Counted from the stretch's first letter, positions 34,659 through 44,749 are shown. The stretch is DNA of 64,000 nt from Rhizobium sp. SG_E_25_P2 (GCF_029892285.1 NZ_JARXVM010000019.1:60812-124811); one strand, 5' to 3'. Program-made: numbers and translations. The notes: generated by a model from the sequence alone, not told the origin.

Positions 34659-37598
34659 TCAAAGAAACCCCCTTTTTTGCCACCAGCCGCCCTTTTTGGG
34701 CTTGCCGTCATCCTCGGTTTTTTCCTGGCCAGACGACGTCACCACCACCGGGGCTGACGCCTGCAGGGCGGCCTCGCCACGATTGGCGCGGACCTTTTTC
34801 TCCTCGTTGGACGAGTCCGGCTCCGCCATTGTCTCGGCAGCCGGGACCGGTTCGACGACAGCCTCGGAAACGTCAGCCGCTACGACTTCAGCTTCAGGCG
34901 CGGAGGCCACAACGGGCTCGGACGCCTGCTCGGCGGCGGCTTCAACCACCACGGTTTCGATAGCGTCGGCAGATGCCACGGCCTCGGACCGATTGGCGCG
35001 AGCGCGCCGCGGACGGGGCGCGGGAGCCTGGGCGACTTCAGCGACGGCTTCTGCCGGCGATGCGTCCTCGCCATCGGCCTCGTCTGAGGCTTCTGCGTCG
35101 GTTTCACCGGTTTCGGACGCGCCGTTTACGTCGCCTTCGCGAATCCTGCGTCCACCGCGCTTGCCGCGACGGCGGCGTTTGCGGCTGTCGCTGTCGCCAG
35201 CGGCGCCATCGGCGACCGTGGTCTCGGCGGCGTCATCGGCTGCGCTGTCGGATTCGTCGGCGTCGCCTTCATCCTCGTCGCCGTCATCTCCACCGTTCAA
35301 GCCAGCGCCGTTTTCCGCGCCGCCTTCACGCTTGCCGCCGCGCCGACGCCGACGACGCTTCTTCTTCTTGTTCGACTGGTCGTCGGAGCGAGCCTGTTGC
35401 GGAGCAGCTGGCGCTGCGCTTTCCTCGACCTCGGCTTCGTCCTCCTCGATCTCGACGATCTCTTCATCTTCTTCCTCTTCTTCGACCGGGAAGTGGATGA
35501 GCTGTTCGATCTTGACCGGGTTTTCGACGGCTTCGCCGCGCTCGATCAGGAAGTGCTGCGCGCCGCCTTCATCGCCGGCCATGACCGTGATCGCGACGCC
35601 GAAACGATTCTCGTAATCGACGATGGAGCCGCGCTTCTGGTTGAGCAGGTAGAGCGCCGTGTCGGCCGGCGTCTTGACGATAATGTCATGCGTCGTGCTC
35701 TTGAGCAGGAATTCCTCGATGCCGCGCAGCACATGCAACGCCACCGACGACTGCGAGCGCACGAGGCCCGCGCCGTTGCAATGCGGGCAGACCTGCATCG
35801 TGCTTTCGAGCACCGAAGCGCGAATGCGCTGACGCGACATTTCCAGCAGGCCGAAATGCGAGATCCGGCCGACCTGGATGCGGGCGCGATCATTCTTGAG
35901 ATGGTCCTTGAGGCGCTTTTCGACCAGGCGGTTGTTGCGCTTCTCTTCCATGTCGATGAAGTCGATCACAACCAGACCGGCAAGGTCGCGCAGGCGCAAC
36001 TGGCGGGCCACTTCCTCGGCGGCTTCCAGATTGGTCTGGAGCGCAGTGTCTTCGATGGAGTGCTCGCGCGTCGAGCGACCCGAGTTCACATCGATGGCGA
36101 CCAGCGCTTCTGTCTGGTTGATGATGATATAGCCGCCCGACTTCAGCGTCACCTGCGGCTGCAGCATGCGATCGAGCTGGGCTTCGATGCCGGCGCGCGA
36201 GAAGATCGGATGCACGTCGCGGTAAGGCTGAACCACCTTGGCGTGGCTCGGCATCAGCATCTTCATGAAGTCCTTGGCTTCGCGATAGCCTTCCTCGCCC
36301 GAGACGATGACTTCTGAAATATCCTTGTTGTAGAGGTCGCGGATCGAGCGCTTGATCAGCGATCCTTCTTCATAGACCAGACATGGCGCAGTCGACTCGA
36401 GAGTCTTGGTGCGCACGTTTTCCCAAAGCCGCATCAGATATTCGAAGTCGCGCTTGACTTCGGCCTTGGTGCGGTTGGCGCCGGCGGTGCGCAGGATCAC
36501 GCCCATGCCCTGCGGCACTTCGAGTTCGCGGGCGATTTCCTTAAGGCGCTTGCGGTCCTGCGGGCTGGTGATCTTGCGGGAAATCCCGCCGCCGCGCGCG
36601 GTGTTGGGCATCAGCACCGAGTAACGGCCGGCGAGCGACAGATAGGTGGTCAGCGCCGCGCCCTTGTTGCCGCGTTCTTCCTTGGCGACCTGCACCAGCA
36701 GGATCTGGCGACGCTTGATCACCTCCTGGATGCGGTATTGCTTGCGCGGCTTGCGCACCACGCGATCGGGAACTTCCTCCATCGCGTCTTCGGCGCCGAC
36801 GGATTCGATGACTTCCTTCTCGTCGTTGTCGTCATCATCGTCATCGTCGTCATCATCGCCGGACCGGCGGCGAGCGTCTTCGGACACCGAATCGACATCG
36901 GCGACCATCGCCATGGCGGGCGGGGTCGAGCCCTTATCGTCGTCGCTTGGTTCGGAAGCGTCCGCTGCGGGCTGGTCGGCGTCCACCGAGGTCTCGGCTT
37001 CCTCGGTCTTGACGTCCTCGGCCTTAACTTTCTTGGCGCGCGGCTTGCGGACACGCTTCGGCTTTTCAGCGGGCGCTTCCACTGGAGCGACCACCGCTTC
37101 TGCGGCTTCTGCTGCACCGGCTTCGACTGGCTCCGCCGCCACATCCGCGACGGTTTCTTCTGCGGAAGGCTTTACCTGCTGTTCAAAGCTCCGGCCCTGC
37201 CAGGAGTCAATCTCCGGCTGCGGCGCTTCTTCGAGCCCAGCCGCCGCTTCGTGTTCGGCGGAACTGGAATCGGCGCGACCGACGGGTTCGAAATCATCGT
37301 CGCGGCGATGTTCTTCGGCTTCCGCCTTCAGAAGCGCCTGGCGATCGGCGAGGGGGATCTGGTAGTAATCGGGGTGGATTTCCGCGAATGCGAGAAAGCC
37401 GTGTCGATTGCCGCCGTAATCCACGAAAGCGGCCTGAAGCGAAGGTTCGACCCGGGTGACCTTGGCGAGGTAGATATTGCCTCGCAACTGCTTCTTATGC
37501 TGCGACTCGAAGTCGAATTCTTCAATGCGGTTGCCGCGAACGACTACAACCCGCGTCTCCTCAGCGTGAGACGCGTCGATAAGCATCTTGTCTGCCAT
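34659..37598 (-). CDS. rne: ribonuclease E
   Basis: The main mRNA-decay and rRNA-processing endonuclease and degradosome scaffold, 979 residues. The start MADKMLIDASHAEETRVVVV is followed by an S1 domain that is split by an acidic, low-complexity insertion (about residues 90-270, including an Asp run), a usual feature in alphaproteobacteria. Catalytic acidic residues are in VAIDVNSGRSTREHS and GLVVIDFIDMEEKRNN; the zinc-link CPHCNGAG follows. The C-terminal 360 residues are a disordered Arg/Ala/acid-rich scaffold with KKKKRRRRRRGGKREGG. ATG at 37598 is preceded by GAGGAG; the upstream TTG at 37619 is rejected. Confidence 0.97.
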   Translation of the reverse strand: MADKMLIDASHAEETRVVVVRGNRIEEFDFESQHKKQLRGNIYLAKVTRVEPSLQAAFVDYGGNRHGFLAFAEIHPDYYQIPLADRQALLKAEAEEHRRDDDFEPVGRADSSSAEHEAAAGLEEAPQPEIDSWQGRSFEQQVKPSAEETVADVAAEPVEAGAAEAAEAVVAPVEAPAEKPKRVRKPRAKKVKAEDVKTEEAETSVDADQPAADASEPSDDDKGSTPPAMAMVADVDSVSEDARRRSGDDDDDDDDDDNDEKEVIESVGAEDAMEEVPDRVVRKPRKQYRIQEVIKRRQILLVQVAKEERGNKGAALTTYLSLAGRYSVLMPNTARGGGISRKITSPQDRKRLKEIARELEVPQGMGVILRTAGANRTKAEVKRDFEYLMRLWENVRTKTLESTAPCLVYEEGSLIKRSIRDLYNKDISEVIVSGEEGYREAKDFMKMLMPSHAKVVQPYRDVHPIFSRAGIEAQLDRMLQPQVTLKSGGYIIINQTEALVAIDVNSGRSTREHSIEDTALQTNLEAAEEVARQLRLRDLAGLVVIDFIDMEEKRNNRLVEKRLKDHLKNDRARIQVGRISHFGLLEMSRQRIRASVLESTMQVCPHCNGAGLVRSQSSVALHVLRGIEEFLLKSTTHDIIVKTPADTALYLLNQKRGSIVDYENRFGVAITVMAGDEGGAQHFLIERGEAVENPVKIEQLIHFPVEEEEEDEEIVEIEEDEAEVEESAAPAAPQQARSDDQSNKKKKRRRRRRGGKREGGAENGAGLNGGDDGDEDEGDADESDSAADDAAETTVADGAAGDSDSRKRRRRGKRGGRRIREGDVNGASETGETDAEASDEADGEDASPAEAVAEVAQAPAPRPRRARANRSEAVASADAIETVVVEAAAEQASEPVVASAPEAEVVAADVSEAVVEPVPAAETMAEPDSSNEEKKVRANRGEAALQASAPVVVTSSGQEKTEDDGKPKKGGWWQKRGFL

Positions 37599-38263
37599 GT
37601 ATCTGTAACTCCTCGGCAATCGAGGCTTTGGCGCAAGGGTCCGCCAGTAATGGGGAATGCCGGGCGCAGGCTGCGCCGATTGCCGGAAAATGTGTCCCGC
37701 CGGGAGACGTGTGAAACGATCTTGAAGGCGCGGCGGAGACGCGGCTGGACCGCATGATCTGTCGTTGCCGTCGAGAATAAGATCGCTTGCGTCAATGTCT
37801 TACCGAGCGAGAATGTCTAAGCCCAAGACCTTGCGGTCCAATGAATGTGCCCGAACTTCACGAGCGTGTGGCGGCCAACCGCCTGAAATTCCATGCGGAT
37901 ACGTCGCATGACCGGATAGAGCCTCGGCGAATGCGCAACGGCGGCAGATATTGCCTCTGGCCTGGCGCCATCCTCCTGGCAGCCTCCCGGGCAATGCGAT
38001 CCCGCCTTCGCTATTCACGCAGATACCTTCTAGGGTTTATCCCTGCGAATATCAAGGGGTGACGCAAATCCGTCACATTATTGACCCATCGAATTCACTC
38101 TTTGGCGGAAATCATTGAATTTTCTTGCGGGCCTATCTTTGAGTGTTGGCGCGACGCGTTCGGAAAAACTATGTTTCGGCCGACCGAATCAGGGTTTCGT
38201 CAAGATATGCGTCCTATTTTGCAACAGATGACGCTGGGCGTTGAGGGCAGGACGGCACAAAGC
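37599..38263. other. 665-base divergent region between rne and the amidase gene
   Basis: Contains the 5' regions of rne (minus) and the amidase gene (plus). RNase E genes often have a long self-regulating 5' untranslated RNA, which could lie at about 37599-37900, but no hairpin here is strong enough to claim it. The amidase reading frame is open back to 38081, and an alternative start at 38207 would shorten this region. No other gene is supported. Confidence 0.4.
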
Positions 38264-39496
38264 ATGCATAGACTTTTGATGGCATGGCTGGCGGTAATCG
38301 GCCTGATGATCGTATCCGGCGGTGGAGTAGCCGCCGAAGAACCGTCTGCGACTCCGCTGATTGCCTATGCCGCCCGCATCGCCGGCGACGAGTCCCGCGC
38401 GCGCATCGTGATCGATTTCGATCGCAAGCCCCAGTTCACCTTGCATTACACCGCCGCGCCCGCGCGGTTGATCGTGGATCTCGACGAGACGACCTTCGGC
38501 TTCGGCGACAGCGATCTCGCCCCGAAAGGGCTTTTCACCGATATCCGCTATGGGCGCATGGGCGCTGGCGCGTCGCGGTTGGTGCTGACCGCCAGGCGGC
38601 CGTTCAAGGCGGTTCTCGCCGAAGCGCGGGAAAACGAACCCGGCAAGGGCTTTCGGCTCATTCTCGACAGTGAAATGACCAGCGCCGATGAATTCGCCGC
38701 GCTGGTCAAGAACCAGACCTGGGACGCTGAAAAGGTGGCCGGCGGCAAAACCCCACGCGTGGCGCCGGCGGAAACTCCGCAAGCCGGGCCCGAAAGCGAC
38801 GCCATCATCATCGCCATCGACGCCGGTCATGGCGGCATCGACACCGGCGCGCTTGGCGCATCGGGCAAGACGGTGGAAAAGGATGTGACGCTGGCATTCG
38901 CCAAGACGCTGGCCGACCAGTTGAACGCCAAGCCCGGCTTCCGCGCCTTCCTGACGCGCAGCGACGACACTTTCGTCTCGCTGCCCGAGCGCGTGACGAT
39001 CGCCCGGCAGGGCAAGGCGCGATTGTTCATTTCCCTGCATGCTGACACGCTCAGGCAGAAAGGCATTCGCGGCGCCACCGTCTACACCATCTCCGACCGC
39101 GCCTCCGACAAGCTCGCGGAGGGGCTCGCGGAACGTGAAAACCTCTCCGACGACATTGCCGGGCTGGAAGTGAAGGATGAGCCGGAAGAGGTGGCCGACA
39201 TTCTGATCGACCTGACGCGACGCGAGACCCAGGCATTTTCGATCCAGCTCGCCGAACATGTGGTGAAATCGTTCGAAGGCCAGATCGAACTCATCAACAA
39301 TCCGCTCAGACATGCCGGCTTTCGGGTGCTGCAGGCGCCGGATGTGCCATCGGTTCTGCTTGAACTCGGCTTCATGTCCAATGCCGAGGATGAAAAACTG
39401 CTGACCAGCAAGGCCTGGCGCGACAAAGTTTCCACCTTGATCGCCGACGCCGCCGTCGCCTATTTCAAGGCCAACGGCGTATTGCGTGGCGGATAA
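38264..39496 (+). CDS. N-acetylmuramoyl-L-alanine amidase (AmiC type)
   Basis: Splits the peptide from the glycan in septal peptidoglycan. The 410-residue protein has a signal peptide (LLMAWLAVIGLMIVSGGGVA), an N-terminal AMIN domain (RARIVIDFDRKPQFTLHYT region) and an Amidase_3 domain with zinc ligands in IAIDAGHGGIDTGALG and FISLHADTL, plus ELGFMSNAEDE near the end. The ATG at 38264 begins the signal peptide; upstream in-frame starts (38207, 38081) would hide it. The next gene is mrcA, so both act on the cell wall. Confidence 0.93.
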   Translation: MHRLLMAWLAVIGLMIVSGGGVAAEEPSATPLIAYAARIAGDESRARIVIDFDRKPQFTLHYTAAPARLIVDLDETTFGFGDSDLAPKGLFTDIRYGRMGAGASRLVLTARRPFKAVLAEARENEPGKGFRLILDSEMTSADEFAALVKNQTWDAEKVAGGKTPRVAPAETPQAGPESDAIIIAIDAGHGGIDTGALGASGKTVEKDVTLAFAKTLADQLNAKPGFRAFLTRSDDTFVSLPERVTIARQGKARLFISLHADTLRQKGIRGATVYTISDRASDKLAEGLAERENLSDDIAGLEVKDEPEEVADILIDLTRRETQAFSIQLAEHVVKSFEGQIELINNPLRHAGFRVLQAPDVPSVLLELGFMSNAEDEKLLTSKAWRDKVSTLIADAAVAYFKANGVLRGG

Positions 39497-39679
39497 GGCG
39501 CAGTCGACCGTAAAAATCTGTGTGTGGCTGGCTCGCAAGGCCGGGAATATCGGCGGAGCCCTATTTTCCTCACATTCACGACTGTAAGAGCCCATGCTGG
39601 CGTCGACGTCGCGCATCGGGTAAAACAGGTCCCGGCGCGTCGCGCGGTCGGCGGTCGATCACAGCGCGGAAAGAATTCC

Positions 39680-42133
39680 ATGATCAGACTAATCGGCTAT
39701 TTCTTCGGCTTGGGAACGATGCTTTTCCTCGCGGCGGCGATGGTGGCGTCTCTCTATCTCGACGAAGTGACCAGGGATCTGCCCGATTATGAGGTGCTGG
39801 CCAATTACCAGCCGCCGGTGACGACGCGCGTGCATGCCGACAACGGCGCGCTGATCGCCGAATATGCGCATGAACGCCGGCTGTTCCTGCCGATCCAGGC
39901 CATTCCCGACCGCGTCAAGGCGGCCTTCCTGTCGGCCGAAGACAAGAATTTCTACCAGCATGCCGGCGTGGATTTTCAGGGTCTGTTGCGCGCAATCGCA
40001 GTCAATATTCAGAATGTCGGTTCGGGGCGCAGATTCGTGGGCGCTTCGACGATTACCCAGCAGGTCGCCAAGAACTTCCTGCTAAGCGCCGACCAGACGA
40101 TCGATCGCAAGGTGAAGGAAGCCATTCTGGCGTTTCGCATCGAGCAGGCCTATTCCAAGGACAAGATTCTCGAACTCTATCTCAACGAGATCTTTTTCGG
40201 CATGAATTCCTATGGTCTGGCCAGCGCCGCGCTGACATATTTCGACAAGCCGGTCACCGAACTGACCGTCGCGCAGGCCGCCTATCTCGCCGCCCTGCCG
40301 AAAGGCCCCGCCAATTATCATCCCTTCAGGGCCAGGGAGGCTGCGATCGAGCGCCGCAACTGGGTTATCGATCGCATGGTCGAAAACGGCTATGTTTCCC
40401 GCGACGACGGTGAGGCGGCCAAGAAAGAGGATCTCGGCGTCAGCGCCATGAAGAACAGCAGCTACCTGTTCGCCTCCGATTATTTCGCCAGCGAAGTGCG
40501 CCGCCAGCTGATCGAGAAATATGGCAAGGAAGAGTTGTATGAAGGCGGCCTGTCGGTGCGCACCTCGCTCGATCCCGCCATGCAGCTCTTTGCGCGCAAG
40601 GCGCTGCAGGATGGTCTGATCAGCTATGATCAGGTTCGCGGCTTCCATGGTCTCGTCGCCAAGATCGAGACCGGCGCCGACTGGGGCGTGCCTCTGTCCA
40701 AGATCGCTCCCCTGCGCGACATCCCCGAATGGCGTCTCGCCGTGGTGCTGGCGGCCGACAAATCCGGCGTCGATATCGGCGTCCGTCCCGAAGTCGACGC
40801 CGCCGGCCGTATCGAGGAAGCGCGCAAGACGGGTCGTATCGCTGCCGAAAACATGCGCTGGGCCTATCGCTCGGCGACCGGCGACCGCTCGACCGCGAAG
40901 AACCCGACCGGCGTGCTCAACACCGGCGATGTGGTCTATGTCGAGCCGCTCGACGGCAAGGACGGCGCCTATCGGCTCCGGCAGACGCCGAAAGTGCAGG
41001 GCGGTTTCGTGGCGATGGATCCCAATACCGGCCGCGTGCTCGCCATGGCCGGCGGCTTCTCCTTCGCGCAATCGGAATTCAACCGCGCCACCCAGGCGAT
41101 GCGCCAGCCCGGCTCGTCCTTCAAGCCTTTCGTTTACGCCGCGGCGCTCGACAATGGCTATACGCCCGCCTCTGTGATCCTCGACGCCCCGATCGAGATA
41201 GTCTCGGGCGGCCAGGTTTGGCGGCCGCAGAATTACGGCGGCGGCTCGGCCGGCCCCTCCACGCTGCGTCTCGGCATTGAAAAGTCGCGCAATCTGATGA
41301 CCGTGCGCCTCGCCAACGACATGGGCATGGGGCTGGTGGCCGAATATGCCGAACGTTTCGGCATCTATGACAAGATGAATCCGGTGCTGTCGATGTCGCT
41401 CGGCTCGGGCGAGACGACGGTGCTGAGGATGGTGTCGGCCTATTCCGTGCTCGCCAATGGCGGCAAACAGATCAAGCCGACGCTGATCGACCGCGTGCAG
41501 GACCGCTATGGCAAGACCATCTTCAAGCATGAGGAACGTTTCTGCCAGGCCTGCAACGCGCCGGAATGGGATGGTCAGAACGAGCCCGACGTGGTGGATA
41601 ACCGCCAACAGGTGCTCGATCCGATGACGGCCTATCAGATCACCTCGATCATGCAGGGCGTGGTCCAGCGCGGCACCGCCGCCGGCAAGATCAAGCTGGA
41701 CAGCGATGTGGCCGGCAAGACCGGCACGACCAATGACGAGAAGGACGCCTGGTTCGTGGGCTATACGCCCAATCTGGTGGCTGGCGTCTATATGGGCTTT
41801 GACGATCCCAAGCCGATGGGCCGCGGCGGCACCGGCGGCTCATTGTCCGCGCCGCTGTTCAACGAATTCATGCAGGCGGCGCTCAAAGGCCATAAGCCGG
41901 AAAAGTTCATCATGCCCGAAGGCATGAAGCTGATCCCCGTCAACCGCAAGACCGGCATGATGGCCATCGAGGGCGATCCCGACACGATTGTCGAGGCGTT
42001 CAAACCCGGCACCGGTCCCGCCGATGTCTATTCCGTCATCGGCGCCGAAGGCTACGCATCGCCCGAGGAAATCCTCAATTCCTCGCAACAGGCCAAGGAC
42101 GCCATCGTCAACGGGGCCGGCGGGCTGTTCTGA
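39680..42133 (+). CDS. mrcA: penicillin-binding protein 1A (bifunctional)
   Basis: An 817-residue inner-membrane peptidoglycan synthase. After an N-terminal membrane segment (GTMLFLAAAMVASLYL) comes the glycosyltransferase domain with AAFLSAEDKNFYQHAGVDF and GASTITQQVAKNFLL. The transpeptidase domain has the serine motif GSSFKPFVYAAALD, KSRNLMTVRLA and GKTGTTNDEKDAWF, plus an OB-like insert. ATG at 39680 follows GGAAAG; the longer frame is rejected because it precedes the membrane anchor. It lies 183 bases after the amidase gene. Confidence 0.97.
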   Translation: MIRLIGYFFGLGTMLFLAAAMVASLYLDEVTRDLPDYEVLANYQPPVTTRVHADNGALIAEYAHERRLFLPIQAIPDRVKAAFLSAEDKNFYQHAGVDFQGLLRAIAVNIQNVGSGRRFVGASTITQQVAKNFLLSADQTIDRKVKEAILAFRIEQAYSKDKILELYLNEIFFGMNSYGLASAALTYFDKPVTELTVAQAAYLAALPKGPANYHPFRAREAAIERRNWVIDRMVENGYVSRDDGEAAKKEDLGVSAMKNSSYLFASDYFASEVRRQLIEKYGKEELYEGGLSVRTSLDPAMQLFARKALQDGLISYDQVRGFHGLVAKIETGADWGVPLSKIAPLRDIPEWRLAVVLAADKSGVDIGVRPEVDAAGRIEEARKTGRIAAENMRWAYRSATGDRSTAKNPTGVLNTGDVVYVEPLDGKDGAYRLRQTPKVQGGFVAMDPNTGRVLAMAGGFSFAQSEFNRATQAMRQPGSSFKPFVYAAALDNGYTPASVILDAPIEIVSGGQVWRPQNYGGGSAGPSTLRLGIEKSRNLMTVRLANDMGMGLVAEYAERFGIYDKMNPVLSMSLGSGETTVLRMVSAYSVLANGGKQIKPTLIDRVQDRYGKTIFKHEERFCQACNAPEWDGQNEPDVVDNRQQVLDPMTAYQITSIMQGVVQRGTAAGKIKLDSDVAGKTGTTNDEKDAWFVGYTPNLVAGVYMGFDDPKPMGRGGTGGSLSAPLFNEFMQAALKGHKPEKFIMPEGMKLIPVNRKTGMMAIEGDPDTIVEAFKPGTGPADVYSVIGAEGYASPEEILNSSQQAKDAIVNGAGGLF

Positions 42134-42231
42134 CGCGCAAGACCATCGCGTGACGGGGAGGCGGGTTTACAAGGCCCGCCGGGCGCTCTAAAGCACAGCC
42201 GCTCAATTGGTGGGAAGGAAGACATCCGCAC

Positions 42232-43363
42232 ATGCGCAATGAAACAATCAATGTCATCGACGAAATCAAGCAGGCCATAAGCCTGCTGAGGAGGCATCTT
42301 TGACTGGGATCAGGCTGTAAGACGTCTGGATTGGCTGAACAACAAGGCCGAAGATCCCAATCTCTGGAATGACCCGAGCGAAGCCCAGAAGCTGATGCGC
42401 GAGCGCCAGCAGCTGGACGACAGCATCACCAGCGTCCGCAAGTTCGAAGCGAGCTTGCAGGAGAACATCGACCTCATCGAGCTTGGCGAGATGGAAGACG
42501 ATCAGGAGATCGTCGCGGTGGCGGAAGCCTCTCTCAAGGAGATGCTCAACGAAGCCAACCGGCGCCAGGTCGAGGCGATGCTGTCGGGCGAGGCGGACGG
42601 CAACGACACGTATCTGGAAGTCCATTCCGGCGCGGGCGGCACCGAAAGCCAGGACTGGGCCAACATGCTTCTACGCATGTACACCCGCTGGGCGGAGCGT
42701 CAGGGCTTCAAGGTCGAAGTGCTGGAAATGCATGACGGCGAAGAAGCCGGCATCAAATCCGCGACGATCATGGTCAAGGGCCACAACGCCTATGGCTGGC
42801 TGAAAACCGAATCGGGCGTGCACCGCCTCGTGCGGATTTCTCCTTATGATTCGAACGCGCGTCGCCATACCTCGTTCTCCTCGGTCTGGGTCTATCCGGT
42901 GGTCGACGATTCGATCAATATCGAGATCAACGAGAGCGATTGCCGAATCGACACCTATCGCGCCTCCGGTTCCGGCGGCCAGCACATCAACACCACCGAT
43001 TCGGCCGTCCGCATCACGCATATTCCCTCGGGAATCGCGGTGGCCTGCCAGCAGGAGCGCTCGCAGCACAAGAACAAGGCCAAGGCCTGGGACATGCTGC
43101 GGTCGCGTCTTTATGAGGTGGAGCTCGAAAAGCGCGAAGCCGCCGCCAATGCCGAGGCGGCCTCCAAGACCGATATCGGCTGGGGCCACCAGATCCGCTC
43201 TTATGTGCTGCAGCCCTACCAGATGGTGAAGGACCTGCGCACCGGCGTCGAAAGCTCGGCGCCGTCGGACGTGCTGGACGGCGCAATCAGCCCGTTCATG
43301 GAAGCGGCGCTCGCCCACCGCATCAGCGGCAAGGGCAACGCCGTGGTCGACGACCTCGGCTGA
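42232..43363 (+). CDS. prfB: peptide chain release factor 2, with programmed +1 frameshift
   Basis: RF2 recognises UGA and UAA stop codons. The gene is in two frames. The first starts with ATG at 42232 and gives [20 protein letters not shown] ending CTT-TGA; a +1 shift continues with [20 protein letters not shown] to 43363, about 376 residues in total. The peptidyl-tRNA hydrolysis motif GGQ is in [17 protein letters not shown] and the codon-recognition SPF-like part in [13 protein letters not shown]. An apparent start at 42395 would lose the N-terminal domain. Confidence 0.96.
42289..42304 (+). promoter_or_regulatory. programmed frameshift site of prfB
   Basis: AGGAGG at 42289-42294, spaced by CAT, stands just before CTT TGA C (42298-42304). 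This is the classical RF2 autoregulation signal: an internal Shine-Dalgarno pulls the ribosome forward when UGA is decoded slowly, making more RF2 when RF2 is scarce. Confidence 0.93.
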
Positions 43364-43386
43364 TCGGCCTGACGCCAATGACGAAC

Positions 43387-43421
43387 AAGGCCCGGGCTGC
43401 GGTGACGCGCCCGGGCCTTTT
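43387..43421 (+). terminator. Rho-independent terminator of prfB
   Basis: AAGGCCCGGGC at 43387-43397 pairs with GCCCGGGCCTT at 43409-43419 and runs into TTTT. It begins 23 bases after the prfB stop. Confidence 0.85.
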
Positions 43422-43582
43422 CCATATCTCTCAAAGTCCTGAAGCGCTCGGGCAGGCCAGCGGCAATGTGAATTGTGGCCCTTGATCTGCAAAAAAGTAC
43501 TTGTGTTTTCAGAGCGGATTGAATAACTAGCCGCTGTCCGAGACGACGGGCGCTTTGACAGCGAATGGCGTCGACGATGAAT

Positions 43583-43658
43583 AGGGGTATAGCTCAGTTG
43601 GTAGAGCGACGGTCTCCAAAACCGTAGGCCGGGGGTTCGAGCCCCTCTGCCCCTGCCA
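43583..43658 (+). tRNA. tRNA-Trp (anticodon CCA)
   Basis: 76-base cloverleaf. Acceptor AGGGGTA pairs with TGCCCCT; the anticodon stem ACGGT/ACCGT encloses CTCCAAA (anticodon CCA); the T-arm has GGTTCGAGCC and CCA is encoded. It stands upstream of secE, the typical order in alphaproteobacteria. Confidence 0.97.
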
Positions 43659-43825
43659 GTCTCCATCGCGTTCTGGACGGCAAGAAGGCAAATTAAGAAT
43701 GCGGAAACCGTCGTATTTTCCCTCTTGTGAAAAAGGGAATCGGTGGTTATGTAGGGTTCAAACAGACACGCGGCGCGTGGGGCTGACAAGTTCAGCTTTA
43801 CGCGCCGAAATGGCGTGAGCAGTCA

Positions 43826-44017
43826 ATGGCATCGAAAACCAATCCATTCACGTTTCTGCAGCAGGTCCGCTCCGAGACGGCGAAAGTAACTTGGCCCTCG
43901 CGGCGTGAGACGATGATCTCGACCATGATGGTGTTCATCATGGCCGGCGTCGCCGCCGTGTTCTTCTTTGCCGCCGACTGGTTGATGGGCTACGCCATCA
44001 GCCTCATTCTCGGCTGA
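43826..44017 (+). CDS. secE: preprotein translocase subunit SecE
   Basis: A 63-residue short SecE with one membrane segment. The start MASKTNPFTFLQQVRSETAK is followed by VTWPSRRETMISTMMVFIMA, the conserved cytoplasmic amphipathic helix and membrane part. Short single-span SecE is normal here. It is followed 18 bases later by nusG. Confidence 0.95.
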   Translation: MASKTNPFTFLQQVRSETAKVTWPSRRETMISTMMVFIMAGVAAVFFFAADWLMGYAISLILG

Positions 44018-44035
44018 TCGGTTCGGAGATATCTG

Positions 44036-44566
44036 ATGGCTGCTCGCTGGTACATTGTTCACGCTTATTCGAATTTCGAGAAGAAGGTCGCCGAATCGAT
44101 CGAAGACAAGGCTCGCCAGAAGGGCTTGAGCCATCTCTTCGAGAAGATCGTCGTGCCGACTGAGAAGGTGGTTGAAGTGCGTCGCGGCCGCAAGGTCGAT
44201 TCCGAGCGCAAGTTCTTCCCGGGCTATGTGATGGTTCGCGCGGACCTGACCGACGAAGCCTATCACCTGATCAAGAATACTCCGAAGGTCACTGGTTTCC
44301 TGGGTTCTGAATCCAAGCCGGTTCCGATCCCTGACTACGAGGCTGATCGCATTCTGAGTCAGGTGCAGGATGGCGTCGAGCATCCCAAGCCGACGGTCTC
44401 TTTCGAGATCGGCGAGCAGGTTCGGGTGGCCGATGGTCCGTTTGCCTCCTTCAATGGCGTCGTTCAGGATGTCGATGAGGAGCGTTCCCGCCTCAAGGTG
44501 GAGGTTTCTATTTTCGGGCGCGCCACTCCGGTGGAGCTCGAATATGGTCAGGTCGAAAAGGTCTGA
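44036..44566 (+). CDS. nusG: transcription termination/antitermination factor NusG
   Basis: A 176-residue RNA polymerase accessory factor linking transcription to translation and Rho. The NGN domain starts MAARWYIVHAYSNFEKKVAE and the C-terminal KOW motif lies in GEQVRVADGPFASFNGVVQD. The gene follows secE in the usual order and precedes rplK by 183 bases. Confidence 0.97.
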   Translation: MAARWYIVHAYSNFEKKVAESIEDKARQKGLSHLFEKIVVPTEKVVEVRRGRKVDSERKFFPGYVMVRADLTDEAYHLIKNTPKVTGFLGSESKPVPIPDYEADRILSQVQDGVEHPKPTVSFEIGEQVRVADGPFASFNGVVQDVDEERSRLKVEVSIFGRATPVELEYGQVEKV

Positions 44567-44572
44567 TCTCCG

Positions 44573-44592
44573 AGCGCCGGTTTTCCGGCGCT
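44573..44592. other. hairpin in the nusG-rplK spacer
   Basis: AGCGCCGG at 44573-44580 and CCGGCGCT at 44585-44592 form a perfect 8-bp stem with a TTTT loop, starting 6 bases after the nusG stop. There is no U-run after it, so it may be an RNA processing or 3' protection element rather than a full terminator. Confidence 0.4.
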
Positions 44593-44749
44593 TCGCGTGG
44601 AAGGCGCGGATCTCTAGCCGGATCCATCATGCTCCGCACCACGCAACCGCAGCCGCCGGTTCTGACGAATCGGCAAACAGGCCGGGCAACCGGTTTCAGT
44701 CGGTTCATGATCGCATGTCGATCTGAACCTTGTGTGAAAAGGCAGAGAA

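Noticed and set aside
42301..42303. The in-frame TGA early in prfB as a frameshift error or pseudogene
   Set aside because: The internal Shine-Dalgarno and CTT-TGA-C context show it is the normal programmed frameshift.
43555..43583. TTGACA followed 17 bases later by TGAATA as promoter of tRNA-Trp
   Set aside because: The proposed -10 overlaps the first base of the tRNA, so transcription would start inside the gene.
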